From contig NBOG01000004.1 of assembly GCA_002104535.1 (NCBI GenBank), forward strand, positions 124,001 to 188,000: a stretch of DNA of 64,000 bases. The letters run 5' to 3'. This DNA comes from Cognaticolwellia sediminilitoris. Its GTDB lineage: Bacteria > Pseudomonadota > Gammaproteobacteria > Enterobacterales > Alteromonadaceae. The notes below the pieces were generated by a model. The model did not search any database. It saw only the letters and a list, made by a program, of their open reading frames with translations, and had not been told where the DNA came from. Below are positions 1 through 9,932 of this stretch, one piece after another (position 1 is the first letter of the stretch; the number at the start of each line of letters is the position of its first letter). The translations under genes were made by a program, and so were the position numbers.

Positions 1-364
1 AGTAACAACTCCAAAGCACCAAATCAGTGCAAAAAAAAGACACCTAAGTACAGTATTGGTGCAACAAATTTAAATGCATCACAAAGAAGCAAATAGCTAT
101 AAAGAAAAAAAGTTAATTCGCTTTAATGCTGTAATGCAAAGAATGGAAAAAATCAATGCGTTCTATTCGTTAATATAGCTTGGCTTTGAGTGCGTTTTTG
201 ATTGATATCATGCTGAATATTCGTCCCCACTTGTGCACAAAGGATCGGCGTCCTTTTTTCAGGAATAGTGCACGATAGTTTGATGTAATTGAAACTGGCT
301 TAGCGGTTAGAAAATTTAAAGAAAAAATATTAGATTATTTGAACGCCCTACTTTCATCAGACAT
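1..364. other. Intergenic region, no gene recognised
   Basis: No convincing coding region is seen on either strand. The stretch is AT-rich. A short hairpin (AAAGGA / TCCTTT, 239-256) followed by a T run could be a weak plus-strand terminator of a gene left of the window. Two GTGCAC palindromes flank it (234-239 and 269-274). Confidence 0.4.
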
Positions 365-393
365 AAAAAAGCCCCGCATAGCGAGGCCTCCTT
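365..393 (-). terminator. Rho-independent terminator of the GYF_2/PilZ cluster
   Basis: A 7-bp imperfect stem (gccccgc / gcgaggc, 371-387) with a 3-nt loop is followed on the minus strand by six T. It lies just after the stop codon of the minus-strand gene ending at 423. Confidence 0.7.
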
Positions 394-422
394 AAACAAT
401 ACAACCGAGTTAACATTTCAAG

Positions 423-1613
423 CTATCTACGTCTTCTTTTACGACGTTTGGTTAACGCTTCATCATCATGACTTTCTACGTCTACGACAGCTTCAATTTC
501 TTTTATTGTTTCAACCGGTTTTACTTCTTCATTGACTTTGTCTTGCTGGACTAAGTCAGCAAAACTGTTCTTTTGCTCTACCGGTTGCTCTTTACTAAAA
601 ACAGATTTGAAAATATTCTTCACACCTGATTCAAGTTTTGAGTGTAAGTTATTAACTTGATTTACTTGCTCATCTGAAACAGCCACATTTTCCTTCACCT
701 CTGACGGACTTGTCGATTTCGCCTCTTTTTTGACTTCAGGCTCAGGTGATTTAGCCGAAGCTATATTTTGTGTTGTCGGCGCAAGCTTTTCTATTTTTTT
801 ATCGCTTTGTACAGTACTACTTACTCGAACACTGTTCGGGTGCTTCGAACGAGTACTGATAACTTTAGCACCTTGGGGCTTAGGTACTCGGGTACTAATA
901 GCCGTAACTTTATTCTGCTCATCGCTTGTTAGTTTTTCTTCTTTAGTTTCGGCAACTTCTGCTTTAGCACCTGTAGCTTTATGAACTTCATCTGCTTTAG
1001 AGACTGACTTAGTTTTAGCATCAACAGGTGCCTGAGTTTTTTCAACAACGACTTCAGTTTTTGTTTCAGCTTTGATGCCACTATTTGGAGCCGTTGAATG
1101 TTTAACAGGCGTGTTAACGATCGCTTTGCCATCAATTTTTTCATTAAAAACCTTCACCACATTATCGAGTACTTGATGTGATGATTTGACTTCAAGTCTA
1201 AACGTTTTTAATTGTTTGACGAGTACTTGATATTGCTGCTCAATTTCACTGATATTGTTTTTGACTTCATCACTGAGGTTTACTGTCAGCTCTTTATAAG
1301 TAGCTATTTCATGTGCAAAGTTTTGCGCGTTAATCTCACTGGCAGCTAACTCTTGATTCAATTTATCGAAATGAGAATCTAAGGTTTGTTCTTTCGCCCT
1401 GAATTCATCAACAATTTTTTTCGGGACTTGAGCTGCAACTTCCTGCTTAGGCAGCAGAGCAGCAAACTCATTAATGCTATTAACTGGCAGCCATTGAGTA
1501 AAACTGGCTTGCCAACCGTAGGCGTCAGGATTATCGATAACATACTTTTTTGCTTTTGCTAAATCTAATGGCTCAGTCACCACACCATTCTTTGAAAAAA
1601 TCCATGTATTCAT
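423..1613 (-). CDS. GYF_2-like domain protein with long Lys/Glu-rich tail
   Basis: I do not recognise a named gene. The first ~55 residues (W4, G10, a conserved W34 and a WLPVN motif) look like a GYF_2-type domain, the small bacterial fold with two spaced tryptophans. Residues ~65-150 are predicted coiled coil, similar to the neighbouring paralogue. The remaining ~240 residues are low-complexity, rich in Lys, Glu, Ser, Thr and Val, and end in a strongly basic KRRKRRRR tail. There is no signal peptide or membrane segment, so a cytoplasmic protein that binds partners or nucleic acid is plausible, but this is inference. It is the last gene of a minus-strand cluster with a shorter paralogue (62 bp upstream) and a PilZ-like gene. 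The start follows an A-rich AGAAG-type ribosome site. Confidence 0.75.
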   Translation of the reverse strand: MNTWIFSKNGVVTEPLDLAKAKKYVIDNPDAYGWQASFTQWLPVNSINEFAALLPKQEVAAQVPKKIVDEFRAKEQTLDSHFDKLNQELAASEINAQNFAHEIATYKELTVNLSDEVKNNISEIEQQYQVLVKQLKTFRLEVKSSHQVLDNVVKVFNEKIDGKAIVNTPVKHSTAPNSGIKAETKTEVVVEKTQAPVDAKTKSVSKADEVHKATGAKAEVAETKEEKLTSDEQNKVTAISTRVPKPQGAKVISTRSKHPNSVRVSSTVQSDKKIEKLAPTTQNIASAKSPEPEVKKEAKSTSPSEVKENVAVSDEQVNQVNNLHSKLESGVKNIFKSVFSKEQPVEQKNSFADLVQQDKVNEEVKPVETIKEIEAVVDVESHDDEALTKRRKRRRR

Positions 1614-1675
1614 TATATTTCTTCTTTTTTTGCTGAAATTACATTAACGGATAACAGTGTTAATTGTAGATATTT

Positions 1676-2110
1676 TTAAATTATTTTGCTCTTTGTTGCA
1701 CTGACTAAGTTTTGTTGCAACATCGCATATTGCTTTTCAATATTCGCGATTGCAGTTTTAATCTCTTCATTTAAACTTTGAGTCAATTTTTGATAACGAC
1801 TAAATTCAGATGCGAGCTTGGATACATCACTCGTAAGCGGTGATAATGTTTCATCTAAAGTATCAAGTTTTGTAATGAGTTGACGTTCGCCTTCAACAAA
1901 CGCTTCCATTAACTCCGCAGGAATTTCTCCCGGTGGCTTTGGAATTTTAGCCTCAATATCAAACTGGCTAACTTGATTCACAGGTGTCCAGTGAGTATAA
2001 GAAGGTTGCCATGCATATAAGTAAGGATTACTTTTTACTAGCTTTTTTGCTTCCCTTAATTCAACAGGGCCAACGACATTGCCATTATCGAGAAGAAACC
2101 ATTTTTCCAT
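1676..2110 (-). CDS. Short GYF_2-like coiled-coil protein, paralogue of its neighbour
   Basis: This 144-residue protein matches the first ~150 residues of the downstream gene: the same N-terminal pattern (W4, G9, GPVEL, a conserved W34 and an HWTPVN motif), then a coiled coil at ~65-140. It lacks the long charged tail. The pair therefore looks like a tandem duplication followed by gain or loss of the tail. Function is unknown; family knowledge suggests only a protein-interaction role for GYF_2 domains. It probably shares a transcript with the PilZ-like gene 65 bp upstream. Confidence 0.75.
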   Translation of the reverse strand: MEKWFLLDNGNVVGPVELREAKKLVKSNPYLYAWQPSYTHWTPVNQVSQFDIEAKIPKPPGEIPAELMEAFVEGERQLITKLDTLDETLSPLTSDVSKLASEFSRYQKLTQSLNEEIKTAIANIEKQYAMLQQNLVSATKSKII

Positions 2111-2175
2111 TGTAATTACCTTATTATTAGTTTTTGAAATACGTTAACAATCCCGTGTAAAAATTCCGCTGCAAT

Positions 2176-2502
2176 TTACATCGATAATGTAGGCTTATCA
2201 GAGGCCATCATATAGTTTATGGCATTTTCTATTTGTTGGCTGAGGTTATCAAGATCTTCAACAAACATCACACCAATACCTGCGTCACTGCCATTTTGAG
2301 CATTTTGAGGGGTGATCCAACTCACTTGCGCTTTAACACTAGTTGACTCTAATGAGTCTGGAAGACTAACGTGAAGGTTGATTTGGGTACCCAAATCATA
2401 TTCATCATTTGTTCGAAAGAACAAACCACCTTGTTTAAAAAATGGCATGTACGAGTCATAAAGATCTTCGTTGTCATAATACTCTAATAAAATACTTTCC
2501 AT
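2176..2502 (-). CDS. PilZ-like domain protein
   Basis: A 108-residue single-domain protein. Features matching the PilZ fold are GGLFFRT (residues ~25-31), an alternating beta pattern (INLHVSLP, VKAQVSWIT) and GIGVMFVE (~77-84), resembling the G-[IV]-G-[IV]-x-F strand of type IV pilus PilZ proteins. The classical RxxxR c-di-GMP motif is not evident at the N-terminus, so nucleotide binding is doubtful, as in pilus-type PilZ proteins. It is the first gene of the minus-strand cluster with the two GYF_2-like proteins. The spacing from the GAGGG ribosome site is long, so the start is only fairly sure. Confidence 0.7.
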   Translation of the reverse strand: MESILLEYYDNEDLYDSYMPFFKQGGLFFRTNDEYDLGTQINLHVSLPDSLESTSVKAQVSWITPQNAQNGSDAGIGVMFVEDLDNLSQQIENAINYMMASDKPTLSM

Positions 2503-2688
2503 TCTGAACTTGATCCCTCTTGCCCTAAGGACAATTTTTCATAGCGATAATCTGTTTAAAGCGATTAAGTTACGAATTGTTACATTAGCGTTAAACTGAG
2601 TTATTTAACTACTCCATTATCTAACTGTCAAGCCCATTAAACTTATAAAAGCTCATACTTTCGTTCACTAGCGACTTAAACGACAATT

Positions 2689-2715
2689 AAAAAAAAGCCC
2701 TGCTATTGCAAGGCT
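2689..2715 (-). terminator. Rho-independent terminator of purC
   Basis: An 8-bp stem (agccctgc / gcaaggct, one mismatch) with a 4-nt loop at 2696-2715, followed on the minus strand by a run of eight T, directly after the purC stop codon. Confidence 0.75.
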
Positions 2716-2736
2716 CATGATTTTAGGACTATATAG

Positions 2737-3840
2737 CTAATCAATTAACTGATATTTACTGCGTAAAATATCAATAATTTCTTGTTTCGGATTTTCAGAT
2801 AAAATAATTTTTTTACCGGTGATCTTTTCGGCAATAGCAATATAGGTTTTTGAAACCGCCAATAAAACATCCGCAGGTAGTTCATTATCACGTGCTAATG
2901 CTTCTCGTTCATTCATGCGATCTTTATTGAGTAATATATCTGGATCAGGAAAGTTTTTTAGCAATAGCTGACGGAAACCTTCTTTCGAGTTTTCCACTAT
3001 TTTACCTGCGCGATATTGTTCACCGTCCCAAATACGCGATGAGTCAGGAGTTCCTACTTCATCCATATAAATAAGCTTGTCATCACCATTACGGTCTTTG
3101 ACATAGCCAAATTCAAATTTTGTATCAACAAAAATTTGGTCAATTTCAGCTAAAGCGGCTGAAATAACATTGAAGCCTTCAGTCAGTAGCTTTTCATATA
3201 AGGCAATATCATCTATTGATTTAAAGTTAAATGCCGCGAAATTATCAACAATATTTTGTCGGGTAATATTAACGTCATCGGCAGCTGGCACCCCAGGAAT
3301 ATCACGTAAGATACCTTTAGTAGATGGTGTTTGTAGCAGGTGTGGTAACTTACTGTCTTTTTCCAACCCGTCAGTTAATTTAATACCACAAAATTCTCGT
3401 TCGCCCTTCTCGTATGAACGCCACATTGAGCCCGTAATGTATTGACGACAAATAGCTTCAATCATCACAGGTTTAGCTTTTTGTACAATCCAAACAAATG
3501 GGTGTGGTATGTCTAAAATATGACTATCTGCTAAACCTTGCTCTTTGAATAGTTTAAACCAATGATTAGAAATAGCATTTAATGCAGCGCCTTTACCTGG
3601 TACACCTTTCATACCGCCTTCACCATGCCAAATGCAATCGAACGCTGAAATACGATCACTGATCACCATAATCGCTAACGGCGTATCGAGTGCTACATCA
3701 TAGTTTTTTTCTTGAATTAAGCGACGACTATCAGTTTCGGTTAACCAATACACAGAGCGCACTTTTCCACTATGTACAGCCACGTCGGTACGAATAGGCA
3801 AATCATTATTTACCGCTAAAATTTGATCAGCAACACTCAT
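2737..3840 (-). CDS. purC: Phosphoribosylaminoimidazole-succinocarboxamide synthase
   Basis: Joins aspartate to CAIR with ATP in de novo purine synthesis (SAICAR synthetase), in the cytoplasm. The protein is 367 residues, the long form seen in Vibrio and Shewanella rather than the ~237-residue E. coli form. Family motifs visible include SGKVRSVYW (~24), the [10 protein letters not shown] substrate/ATP region (~62-71), [13 protein letters not shown] (~128-140) and the [13 protein letters not shown] signature (~260-272). It is monocistronic, with its own terminator downstream and ~290 bp to rplT upstream. The ATG start is well placed for the family. Confidence 0.95.
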   Translation of the reverse strand: MSVADQILAVNNDLPIRTDVAVHSGKVRSVYWLTETDSRRLIQEKNYDVALDTPLAIMVISDRISAFDCIWHGEGGMKGVPGKGAALNAISNHWFKLFKEQGLADSHILDIPHPFVWIVQKAKPVMIEAICRQYITGSMWRSYEKGEREFCGIKLTDGLEKDSKLPHLLQTPSTKGILRDIPGVPAADDVNITRQNIVDNFAAFNFKSIDDIALYEKLLTEGFNVISAALAEIDQIFVDTKFEFGYVKDRNGDDKLIYMDEVGTPDSSRIWDGEQYRAGKIVENSKEGFRQLLLKNFPDPDILLNKDRMNEREALARDNELPADVLLAVSKTYIAIAEKITGKKIILSENPKQEIIDILRSKYQLID

Positions 3841-4084
3841 AGGGTTTCACCTTAAGTTTCATTATTGATATAAAAATTAAATTAATTGTAGCGAATATTA
3901 TCTTAGGTATTTACACCTGGAAATAAAATAGTATTCGTTAAAATTAAAAGTTAACTATTTTAATACATTAATACGAAGGTATTTAATTTAATTTCAAGGT
4001 TAAAGCACGGAGCTAATGACTATTAGTGAGTACTTTAAAACGCAGAAAGTGAACTAAAGAACAAGTAAGAATGATTAAAAAAAG

Positions 4085-4113
4085 AAAAGGACGCCTATAG
4101 GCGTCCTTTTTTT
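4085..4113 (-). terminator. Strong terminator of the thrS-infC-rpmI-rplT operon
   Basis: An 11-bp perfect stem (aaaaggacgcc / ggcgtcctttt) with a TATA loop lies 19 bp after the rplT stop. Both sides carry A/T runs, so it could act in both directions; for the minus-strand ribosomal genes it is a clear end of transcription. Confidence 0.85.
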
Positions 4114-4131
4114 CGAGCTAATATCTCAAAC

Positions 4132-4491
<360 letters not shown>

Positions 4492-4503
4492 CTATCTCTC
4501 CTA

Positions 4504-4698
4504 TTAACCGTGACGTAAAAGTTTTTTAACTGACTTAATGTCAGCAGCGGCGATCATGCATTTAGCACGAAGATGACGCTTAACTTTAGTACGGCGTTTA
4601 GTCAAGATATGACGAAGACCGGCTTGTTTAAATTTATAGCCTGTGGCTGTCGGTTTAAAGCGCTTTGCAGCACCTTTATTGGTTTTCATTTTAGGCAT
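4504..4698 (-). CDS. rpmI: 50S ribosomal protein L35
   Basis: Small, very basic 64-residue protein of the large ribosomal subunit. The start [15 protein letters not shown] and the internal [13 protein letters not shown] are diagnostic of L35. It sits between infC and rplT, as in most bacteria. A GGAG ribosome site lies 8 nt before the ATG. The infC-rpmI gap (4699-4878) is long enough to hold a regulatory leader. Confidence 0.97.
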   Translation of the reverse strand: MPKMKTNKGAAKRFKPTATGYKFKQAGLRHILTKRRTKVKRHLRAKCMIAAADIKSVKKLLRHG

Positions 4699-4878
4699 GT
4701 TAATAACTCCGCATTGTTATGCCAAATTTAAAGTAAACTAGGCGAGAGTTTCTCAGTGCTTAGTAATTAAACTAAGATGTTGAACTCTGCTTGTAGGCCT
4801 TGTTTACCAGCTTAAAGATAATAGCGGTGAGCCAATTATTTCGAAAAACGATTAGCTACTTGTCAAACCGGGTATTAT

Positions 4879-5427
4879 CTATTTTTTAGGGGCTAGGACC
4901 ATCACCATTTGTCGCCCTTCCGCTCTACGAGGGAAGAACTCGACTACAGTTAGCTCTTCTAAGTCGTTTTTAACACGAGTTAGAATTTCTAAACCTAGTT
5001 CTTGGTGGGCCATTTCACGGCCACGGAAACGTAATGTTACCTTGACCTTGTCGCCGCCTTCTAAAAAGCGTTTCAGGTTGCGTAGTTTGACCTGATAATC
5101 GCCTTCATCTGTTCCAGGTCGGAATTTAATTTCCTTAACCTGTATTTGTTTCTGGTTTTTACGCTGCTCTTTCTGTTCTTTCGCTTTTTCATAGATAAAC
5201 TTACCGTAATCCATGACACGAAGCACAGGAGGTTTTGCTGTTGGGCTGATTTCTACAAGATCGACACCTGCATCTTCAGCTTGGTCCATTGCTTCATCTA
5301 ATGTGACGATACCACCAGGTTCTCCGTCATATTTAATCAAACGAACTTCATTGCCTGCAATACCTGTAATTAACTCATTTAAACGATGTGCTGGCTCTTT
5401 TTGCCCGCCACGTTGTCCACCTTTAAT
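4879..5427 (-). CDS. infC: Translation initiation factor IF-3, probable AUU start
   Basis: IF-3 binds the 30S subunit, prevents joining with 50S and proofreads the start codon. The protein carries both domains: [20 protein letters not shown] and the linker [20 protein letters not shown], then the C-domain with [11 protein letters not shown] and the ending MVLAPKK. An ATG exists at 5433, but its spacing from the GGAGG (5437-5441) is only 3 nt. The ATT two codons later (5425-5427) has the favourable 9-nt spacing and begins IKGG, which aligns with the AUU-AAA-GGC-GGA start of E. coli infC. I therefore place the start at ATT; using ATG adds two residues. An AUU start would let IF-3 limit its own translation, as in E. 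coli. Confidence 0.9.
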   Translation of the reverse strand: MKGGQRGGQKEPAHRLNELITGIAGNEVRLIKYDGEPGGIVTLDEAMDQAEDAGVDLVEISPTAKPPVLRVMDYGKFIYEKAKEQKEQRKNQKQIQVKEIKFRPGTDEGDYQVKLRNLKRFLEGGDKVKVTLRFRGREMAHQELGLEILTRVKNDLEELTVVEFFPRRAEGRQMVMVLAPKK

Positions 5428-5441
5428 AGCCATGTTCCTCC
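5425..5441 (-). promoter_or_regulatory. infC ribosome binding site and AUU start context
   Basis: On the minus strand the bases read GGAGGAACATGGCTATT. The GGAGG is 3 nt from an ATG and 9 nt from the ATT that matches the E. coli infC start. The spacing favours ATT, which is the basis of IF-3 autoregulation in enterobacteria. Confidence 0.6.
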
Positions 5442-5529
5442 AAAGAACGTTGTAACCAAGTAATCACTATTGTTAGTTTTAATTTACTTGGGGTAAATAA
5501 TAATGTTGCGTGTTTATTCAAAAAAGTGC

Positions 5530-7440
5530 TTAACGACGATTTTTTACTTCGTCTGATAATTTAGCAATAAAGTCATCAACTGACATTGTGCCTAAATCTT
5601 CACCACTTCGAGTTCGTACTGCAATTTCGCCAGTTTCCATTTCTTTATCACCGACAACTAACAAATACGGAACACGCTTTAAAGTATGCTCGCGGATTTT
5701 AAAGCCTATCTTCTCATTTCTCAAGTCTAGTTTTGCTCTAAATCCATTTTCTTTTAGTTTTTTTACAACTTTTTCACAATATTGACCTTGTTTGTCGGTA
5801 ATATTCATCACAGTTGCTTGAATTGGCGATAACCAAGTTGGAAATTTGCCAGTGAACTCTTCGATCAAAATACCAATAAAACGTTCAAGTGAACCTAAAA
5901 TGGCACGATGGATCATTACCGGCGTGTATCTTTCGTTATCTTCACCAACATAAGTTGCACCTAAACGCTCTGGCAGTGCAAAATCGAGTTGCACAGTACC
6001 ACATTGCCAAGCACGTCCCAAACAATCCATTAAAGTAAATTCAATTTTAGGACCGTAAAATGCACCTTCGCCTGGCAAATATTCAAATTTAATATCACTG
6101 TCAGTTAATGCTTGGGCAAGACCAGCTTCCGCTTTATCCCAAATTTCATCACTACCAATGCGATTTTCCGGACGAGTAGATAATTTAACCACGATATCTT
6201 CAAAGCCAAATGAGCCATAAACGTCATAGACCATCTCAATACATTTAGTCACTTCCGCTTGTACTTGCTCTTCCATACAGAAGATATGCGCGTCATCTTG
6301 CGTAAAACCACGAACGCGCATTAAGCCATGTAAAGAACCCGATGGTTCGTTACGGTGACAACAACCAAATTCAGCTATGCGTAACGGTAAATCACGGTAA
6401 GACTTTAACCCTTGGTTAAATATCTGCACATGGCCTGGACAGTTCATTGGTTTTATCGCGTATTCACGCTTTTCAGACTCAGTAGTAAACATGCCATCAG
6501 CATATTTATCCCAGTGACCTGACTTTTCCCAAAGACTGCGATCCATCATCATCGGTGCTTTAACTTCGTCGTAATCATATTCGTGTAACTTTTCACGAAT
6601 AAATTTTTCTAACTCTGTATAAATAGTCCAACCATCGTTATGCCAAAACACCATGCCTGGCGCTTCTTCTTGCCAATGGAATAAATCTAAAGTTTTACCA
6701 ATTTTACGGTGATCACGTTTCTCAGCTTCGGCTAAACGGACAATATAAGCTTTAAGTTGCTTTTTATCAGCCCAAGCGGTGCCGTAAACACGTTGCAACA
6801 TTTTATTATCAGAATTGCCACGCCAGTATGCGCCAGCAACTTTCATCAATTTAAAATGATGACAATGGCGCATGCTAGGTACGTGTGGTCCACGACACAT
6901 GTCGATATATTCTTGGTGATGATAAAGTGCCGGTGTGTCTGTTTTCTCGATGTTTTCATCAAGAATTTCTAATTTGTACGTTTCGCCACGCTCTGTAAAC
7001 GCGTCGTAAGCGTCTTGCCAGGTACCGGTTTTCTTAACCACTTCATAGCCAGTACGTGCCAATTCTGTCATGCGTTTTTCTAGCTTAACTAAATCGTCTT
7101 CGGTGATTGATTCTTCTAAATCAACATCATAATAAAAACCGTTTTCGATTGTCGGACCAATAGCCATCTTAGTGTTTGGCCATAATTGCTTAATAGCATG
7201 CCCTAATAAATGCGCACAAGAATGACGAATGATTTCAAGCCCTTCTGCATCTTTACTAGTGATAAGTTGCAGCGCCGCATCTTCTTTGATTAATTCACAA
7301 GCATCAACTAATTCGCCGTTAATACGACCAGCGATGGTGGCTTTCGCCAAACCAGGTCCGATATCAAGGGCAACGTCCATTACAGAAACTGCTTGTTCAA
7401 AAGAGCGTTGACTACCGTCAGGGAGAGTGATTACAGGCAT
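5530..7440 (-). CDS. thrS: Threonine-tRNA ligase
   Basis: Charges tRNA-Thr with threonine in the cytoplasm. From MPVITLPDG the protein is 636 residues: TGS domain (~1-62), second additional editing domain with [13 protein letters not shown] and later the [12 protein letters not shown] motif, class II catalytic core ([40 protein letters not shown]), and an anticodon-binding domain at the C-terminus. A longer frame adds nine residues upstream, but the ATG at 7440 has a GGA ribosome site and matches the family start, so I chose it. It heads the thrS-infC-rpmI-rplT operon. E. coli ThrS represses its own mRNA through a leader; I could not verify such a structure upstream here. Confidence 0.97.
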   Translation of the reverse strand: MPVITLPDGSQRSFEQAVSVMDVALDIGPGLAKATIAGRINGELVDACELIKEDAALQLITSKDAEGLEIIRHSCAHLLGHAIKQLWPNTKMAIGPTIENGFYYDVDLEESITEDDLVKLEKRMTELARTGYEVVKKTGTWQDAYDAFTERGETYKLEILDENIEKTDTPALYHHQEYIDMCRGPHVPSMRHCHHFKLMKVAGAYWRGNSDNKMLQRVYGTAWADKKQLKAYIVRLAEAEKRDHRKIGKTLDLFHWQEEAPGMVFWHNDGWTIYTELEKFIREKLHEYDYDEVKAPMMMDRSLWEKSGHWDKYADGMFTTESEKREYAIKPMNCPGHVQIFNQGLKSYRDLPLRIAEFGCCHRNEPSGSLHGLMRVRGFTQDDAHIFCMEEQVQAEVTKCIEMVYDVYGSFGFEDIVVKLSTRPENRIGSDEIWDKAEAGLAQALTDSDIKFEYLPGEGAFYGPKIEFTLMDCLGRAWQCGTVQLDFALPERLGATYVGEDNERYTPVMIHRAILGSLERFIGILIEEFTGKFPTWLSPIQATVMNITDKQGQYCEKVVKKLKENGFRAKLDLRNEKIGFKIREHTLKRVPYLLVVGDKEMETGEIAVRTRSGEDLGTMSVDDFIAKLSDEVKNRR

Positions 7441-7708
7441 GTATATTCCTTTGTTCAGTGGCGACACACACTAAGTGCCGCTTGAGTATTAATAATTTTT
7501 TATAGCAACATTATTGATTATTAAACAATTAATGACGCGACATCATGATAAATTCGAGCAAACAGTAAGTCAATAAACCAGCTTAAGTTAGCTAATTAAT
7601 GCCTCAACTGGGTATAATATCTTTTAGCGGTTAACACACTAGCATGAATAAAATATAACTTGTGTTAAAGCGAGCACGGGAATATAGGGTAATTTGCCTT
7701 AATTTGCA

Positions 7709-8386
7709 ATGGACAAGGCGAGTATATTGAGTAAGCAAGCTAAAAAAAAATTTCGTGCCATAAAGGTATTCGCTTTAACGACTTTACTTTGCGTATTTTT
7801 AGCGCCTAGCCTAGTGATGGCAAGCGCTGAAAATGTCATCGTTAAAAACCAAGATATGTCATGGGAAATATGGCGTTCAGACAAACTACTTAGTGTTAGC
7901 TATCGTATAAATTCTGACACTAATTTAATTGAAGTAAAAGCCACAGCGACTTTGCGTTCATCACCAACTGGCTTTATCTGCTTTATTGAAAATTTGCCTG
8001 AAATTTCAAATTGGCTCGACAATGCAAACTCTGCAGAAGTGATTAGCAAAATATCAAATAACGAAAGTATCTTTATCACCAGGTTTACAGGTTTTTGGCC
8101 TGTTGCAGCTCGTGATGTTGTTGTTCACTCTCGTTATTGGCAAAACCCAGACTTATCGCTGGAGATTGTTGTCACCGATGCAGGTGAAAGTATCGCAAAA
8201 AATCAAGGCACTATCCGCATGCAAGTGCTCAGTGCGCACTGGAAAATTGTACCCACTGTAAATAGCAATATAGACATAAGCTATCAATTTACTGTCGACC
8301 AGAATTATCAGTCATTTGCAAAATGCCAACGGCATTCGAGTTTTCAGCCAATTGGTAAAAGTCTAATGAAGCAGTCGCACCGATGA
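7709..8386 (+). pseudogene. Truncated START-domain lipid-binding protein
   Basis: The first ~40 residues form a signal peptide (hydrophobic core ~20-37, then ASA). The rest resembles exported START-domain proteins of Alteromonadales: GFICFIENLPEISNWLDNA, the GFWPVAARDVVV strand, and SAHWKIVPTV...ISYQFTVD near residue 193. In that family ISYxFxxD is followed by ~40 more residues forming the last helix (often xxIPxWLxN). Here the reading instead enters the antisense of a secD gene and ends in an unrelated tail (CQRHSSFQPIGKS). The gene thus looks cut off by a deletion at ~8292-8300. The start is unsure: the ATG at 7709 has no clear ribosome site, while a TTG at 7727 follows AAGGCGAG. Truncation rests on family memory, not an alignment. 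Confidence 0.65.
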
Positions 8387-9224
8387 TTCTTTTCGCTTCT
8401 TCAGGATCATGCACACCAGGTAACTCGATACGTATTCTATTTTTACCCTGCTTTTGTGTCACCGCTTCAGTTATACCAAGCTCTTCTATACGGCCACGCA
8501 TGGTTTTAAGCGTTTGGTTCATGGTTTCTTGACGAAATTTCACTTGCTCTTGTGAGGAATAAGCCAGCGTAACTTGGTTATTATCAATTTTGCTTTGGCT
8601 AAACTCGGGGTAGATTTTAGTAACTTTTGTTAATAACTTTTCAACAGCACTTTGCTTTGAAATATTAAAATCAAAAGTAATAGTGTAATTATTTGGCTGT
8701 GACACATTGCTTAAGTGAATACGATCGGCAATCGCTAAAGATTTCACATCTAAAGCAATGTCTTTTAACTTATCAAATAATGCCCTTTCGGTATCAACAT
8801 CAAGAACAAATAATACCCCGCCGCTTAAATCTAAACCGAGCTTAATTGGCTGACCATTAAAAGACTTAAGCCATGTTGGGGCATTATTTTCTACTGAGCT
8901 AGCAACAGAGTAATTTTCAGCAAATTGCTCCGTTAACAATGTTTCAACAGCAACTTGGTCGGTTTCATTTGCCAATGTGATAGCGCTACCCTCTGTTGAG
9001 GTTTTAATCTCATCAACGGTTAGTTGGTGTTTCGCTAACAAACGCTTAATTGTTTGAGCGGATATTGGCTCGTTTTGGCTATTATTACTCACCAGGTTAA
9101 CGGTTAGTTTATCGGAATATAAATTGGGTAAAGCGCTAATAAGCATAAATAACAAGACGAAAATAATGACAATATTTTGCCATTTAGTCTTTTTAACTGA
9201 ATTGGTGTAACGTGAATTCATCAT
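8289..9224 (-). pseudogene. Truncated secD paralogue
   Basis: SecD is the proton-driven accessory subunit of the Sec translocase. This product has the N-terminal membrane helix (NIVIIFVLLFMLISALPNLY) and first periplasmic domain with GLDLSGGVLFVLDVD, LKTMRGRIEELGI, RIRIELPGVHDPEEAKRIIGATASLDF. It stops after ~311 residues, whereas SecD is ~600 and needs five more membrane helices at its C-terminus. No secF follows. The 3' end meets the broken START gene head-on. It is therefore probably a decaying extra copy, with the working secDF elsewhere. Two adjacent ATGs (9224, 9221) follow an AGAG site. The sequence is diverged from typical SecD (for instance the long Gln/Asn/Ser-rich periplasmic stretches), so it may derive from a paralogue rather than a recent copy. 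Confidence 0.7.
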
Positions 9225-9381
9225 AAAATCTCTACATAAAAGACCACCGAAAACTGCTTTAGCCCAATTGAGGCAAAGCAAATACGGCAAGTCGTTGATC
9301 ATTAAATATCAGTATTGGAATAATTGATTTTTAAGGTTTTGAAAATACCGCGAGGCATTTCACAAAACGCAATGAGATGAA

Positions 9382-9807
9382 TTAACTGTGGTAAGTTGTG
9401 CGCGATGAATACAGGAAGTTACCGTCTTTCCAGCCGGAAAGTCGAGATGAGTTACTACTATGGCTTAATTGTTCAAACCAAGGAGTAATCAGTGGTGGAT
9501 TCGTCAAATTCTTAAATAAACCCGCTGTCAGCTTTATTTTAAAAAATTCAACGAGTAAGAAATATTTAGGCGTGATTTGTATTTCAGCAGTAAATAACGA
9601 GGCATTAACACCATTAGTTCTGGGTAAGTTATATATAACTTCAGAATTATCATGTTCTAAAACAGTATTTACTTGCTCGATTGGATCTACTTGCGTAGCA
9701 GTTTCATCAGTTAAATGGCTATCATTAAAAAGTTCGGCGTTCGGCAAAGCACTAGCTGTATTAGCTAGTACCAATAAAAATAACATTAGTGTTAATTTAC
9801 GCCACAT
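9382..9807 (-). CDS. Small exported protein of unknown function
   Basis: A 141-residue product with a clear signal peptide (MWRKLTLMLFLLVLANTASA, cleavage after ASA at ~20). The mature part is Asn/Ser/Thr-rich with no motif I recognise. A plus-strand frame overlaps most of it, but only the minus-strand frame begins with an export signal and a plausible GAGTG ribosome site. It sits between the broken secD and the FAD dehydrogenase. It may be lineage-specific. Confidence 0.55.
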   Translation of the reverse strand: MWRKLTLMLFLLVLANTASALPNAELFNDSHLTDETATQVDPIEQVNTVLEHDNSEVIYNLPRTNGVNASLFTAEIQITPKYFLLVEFFKIKLTAGLFKNLTNPPLITPWFEQLSHSSNSSRLSGWKDGNFLYSSRTTYHS

Positions 9808-9932
9808 AAAACATCACTCTGAAAAGATAACTCTTGTTATTGGGGCCTTTAGCTACTTTTCAAGTACTGTAAATAAAAGCCCATCTACTAACTATTAACT
9901 GATAGCTCAAAACTGACAGCTAATAATTCTGT

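Noticed and set aside
929-1144. Lys/Leu-rich minus-strand frame of 71 codons
   Set aside because: A shifted frame inside the low-complexity tail of the GYF_2-like gene; its composition is an artefact of that repeat-like DNA.
4699-4878. L20 operator/pseudoknot in the infC-rpmI gap
   Set aside because: Length and position fit, but I could not fold a structure convincingly by eye; a covariance-model search would decide.
9398-9898. Plus-strand frame of 166 codons
   Set aside because: It overlaps the minus-strand gene that has a clear signal peptide; the plus frame has no recognisable domain or ribosome site.
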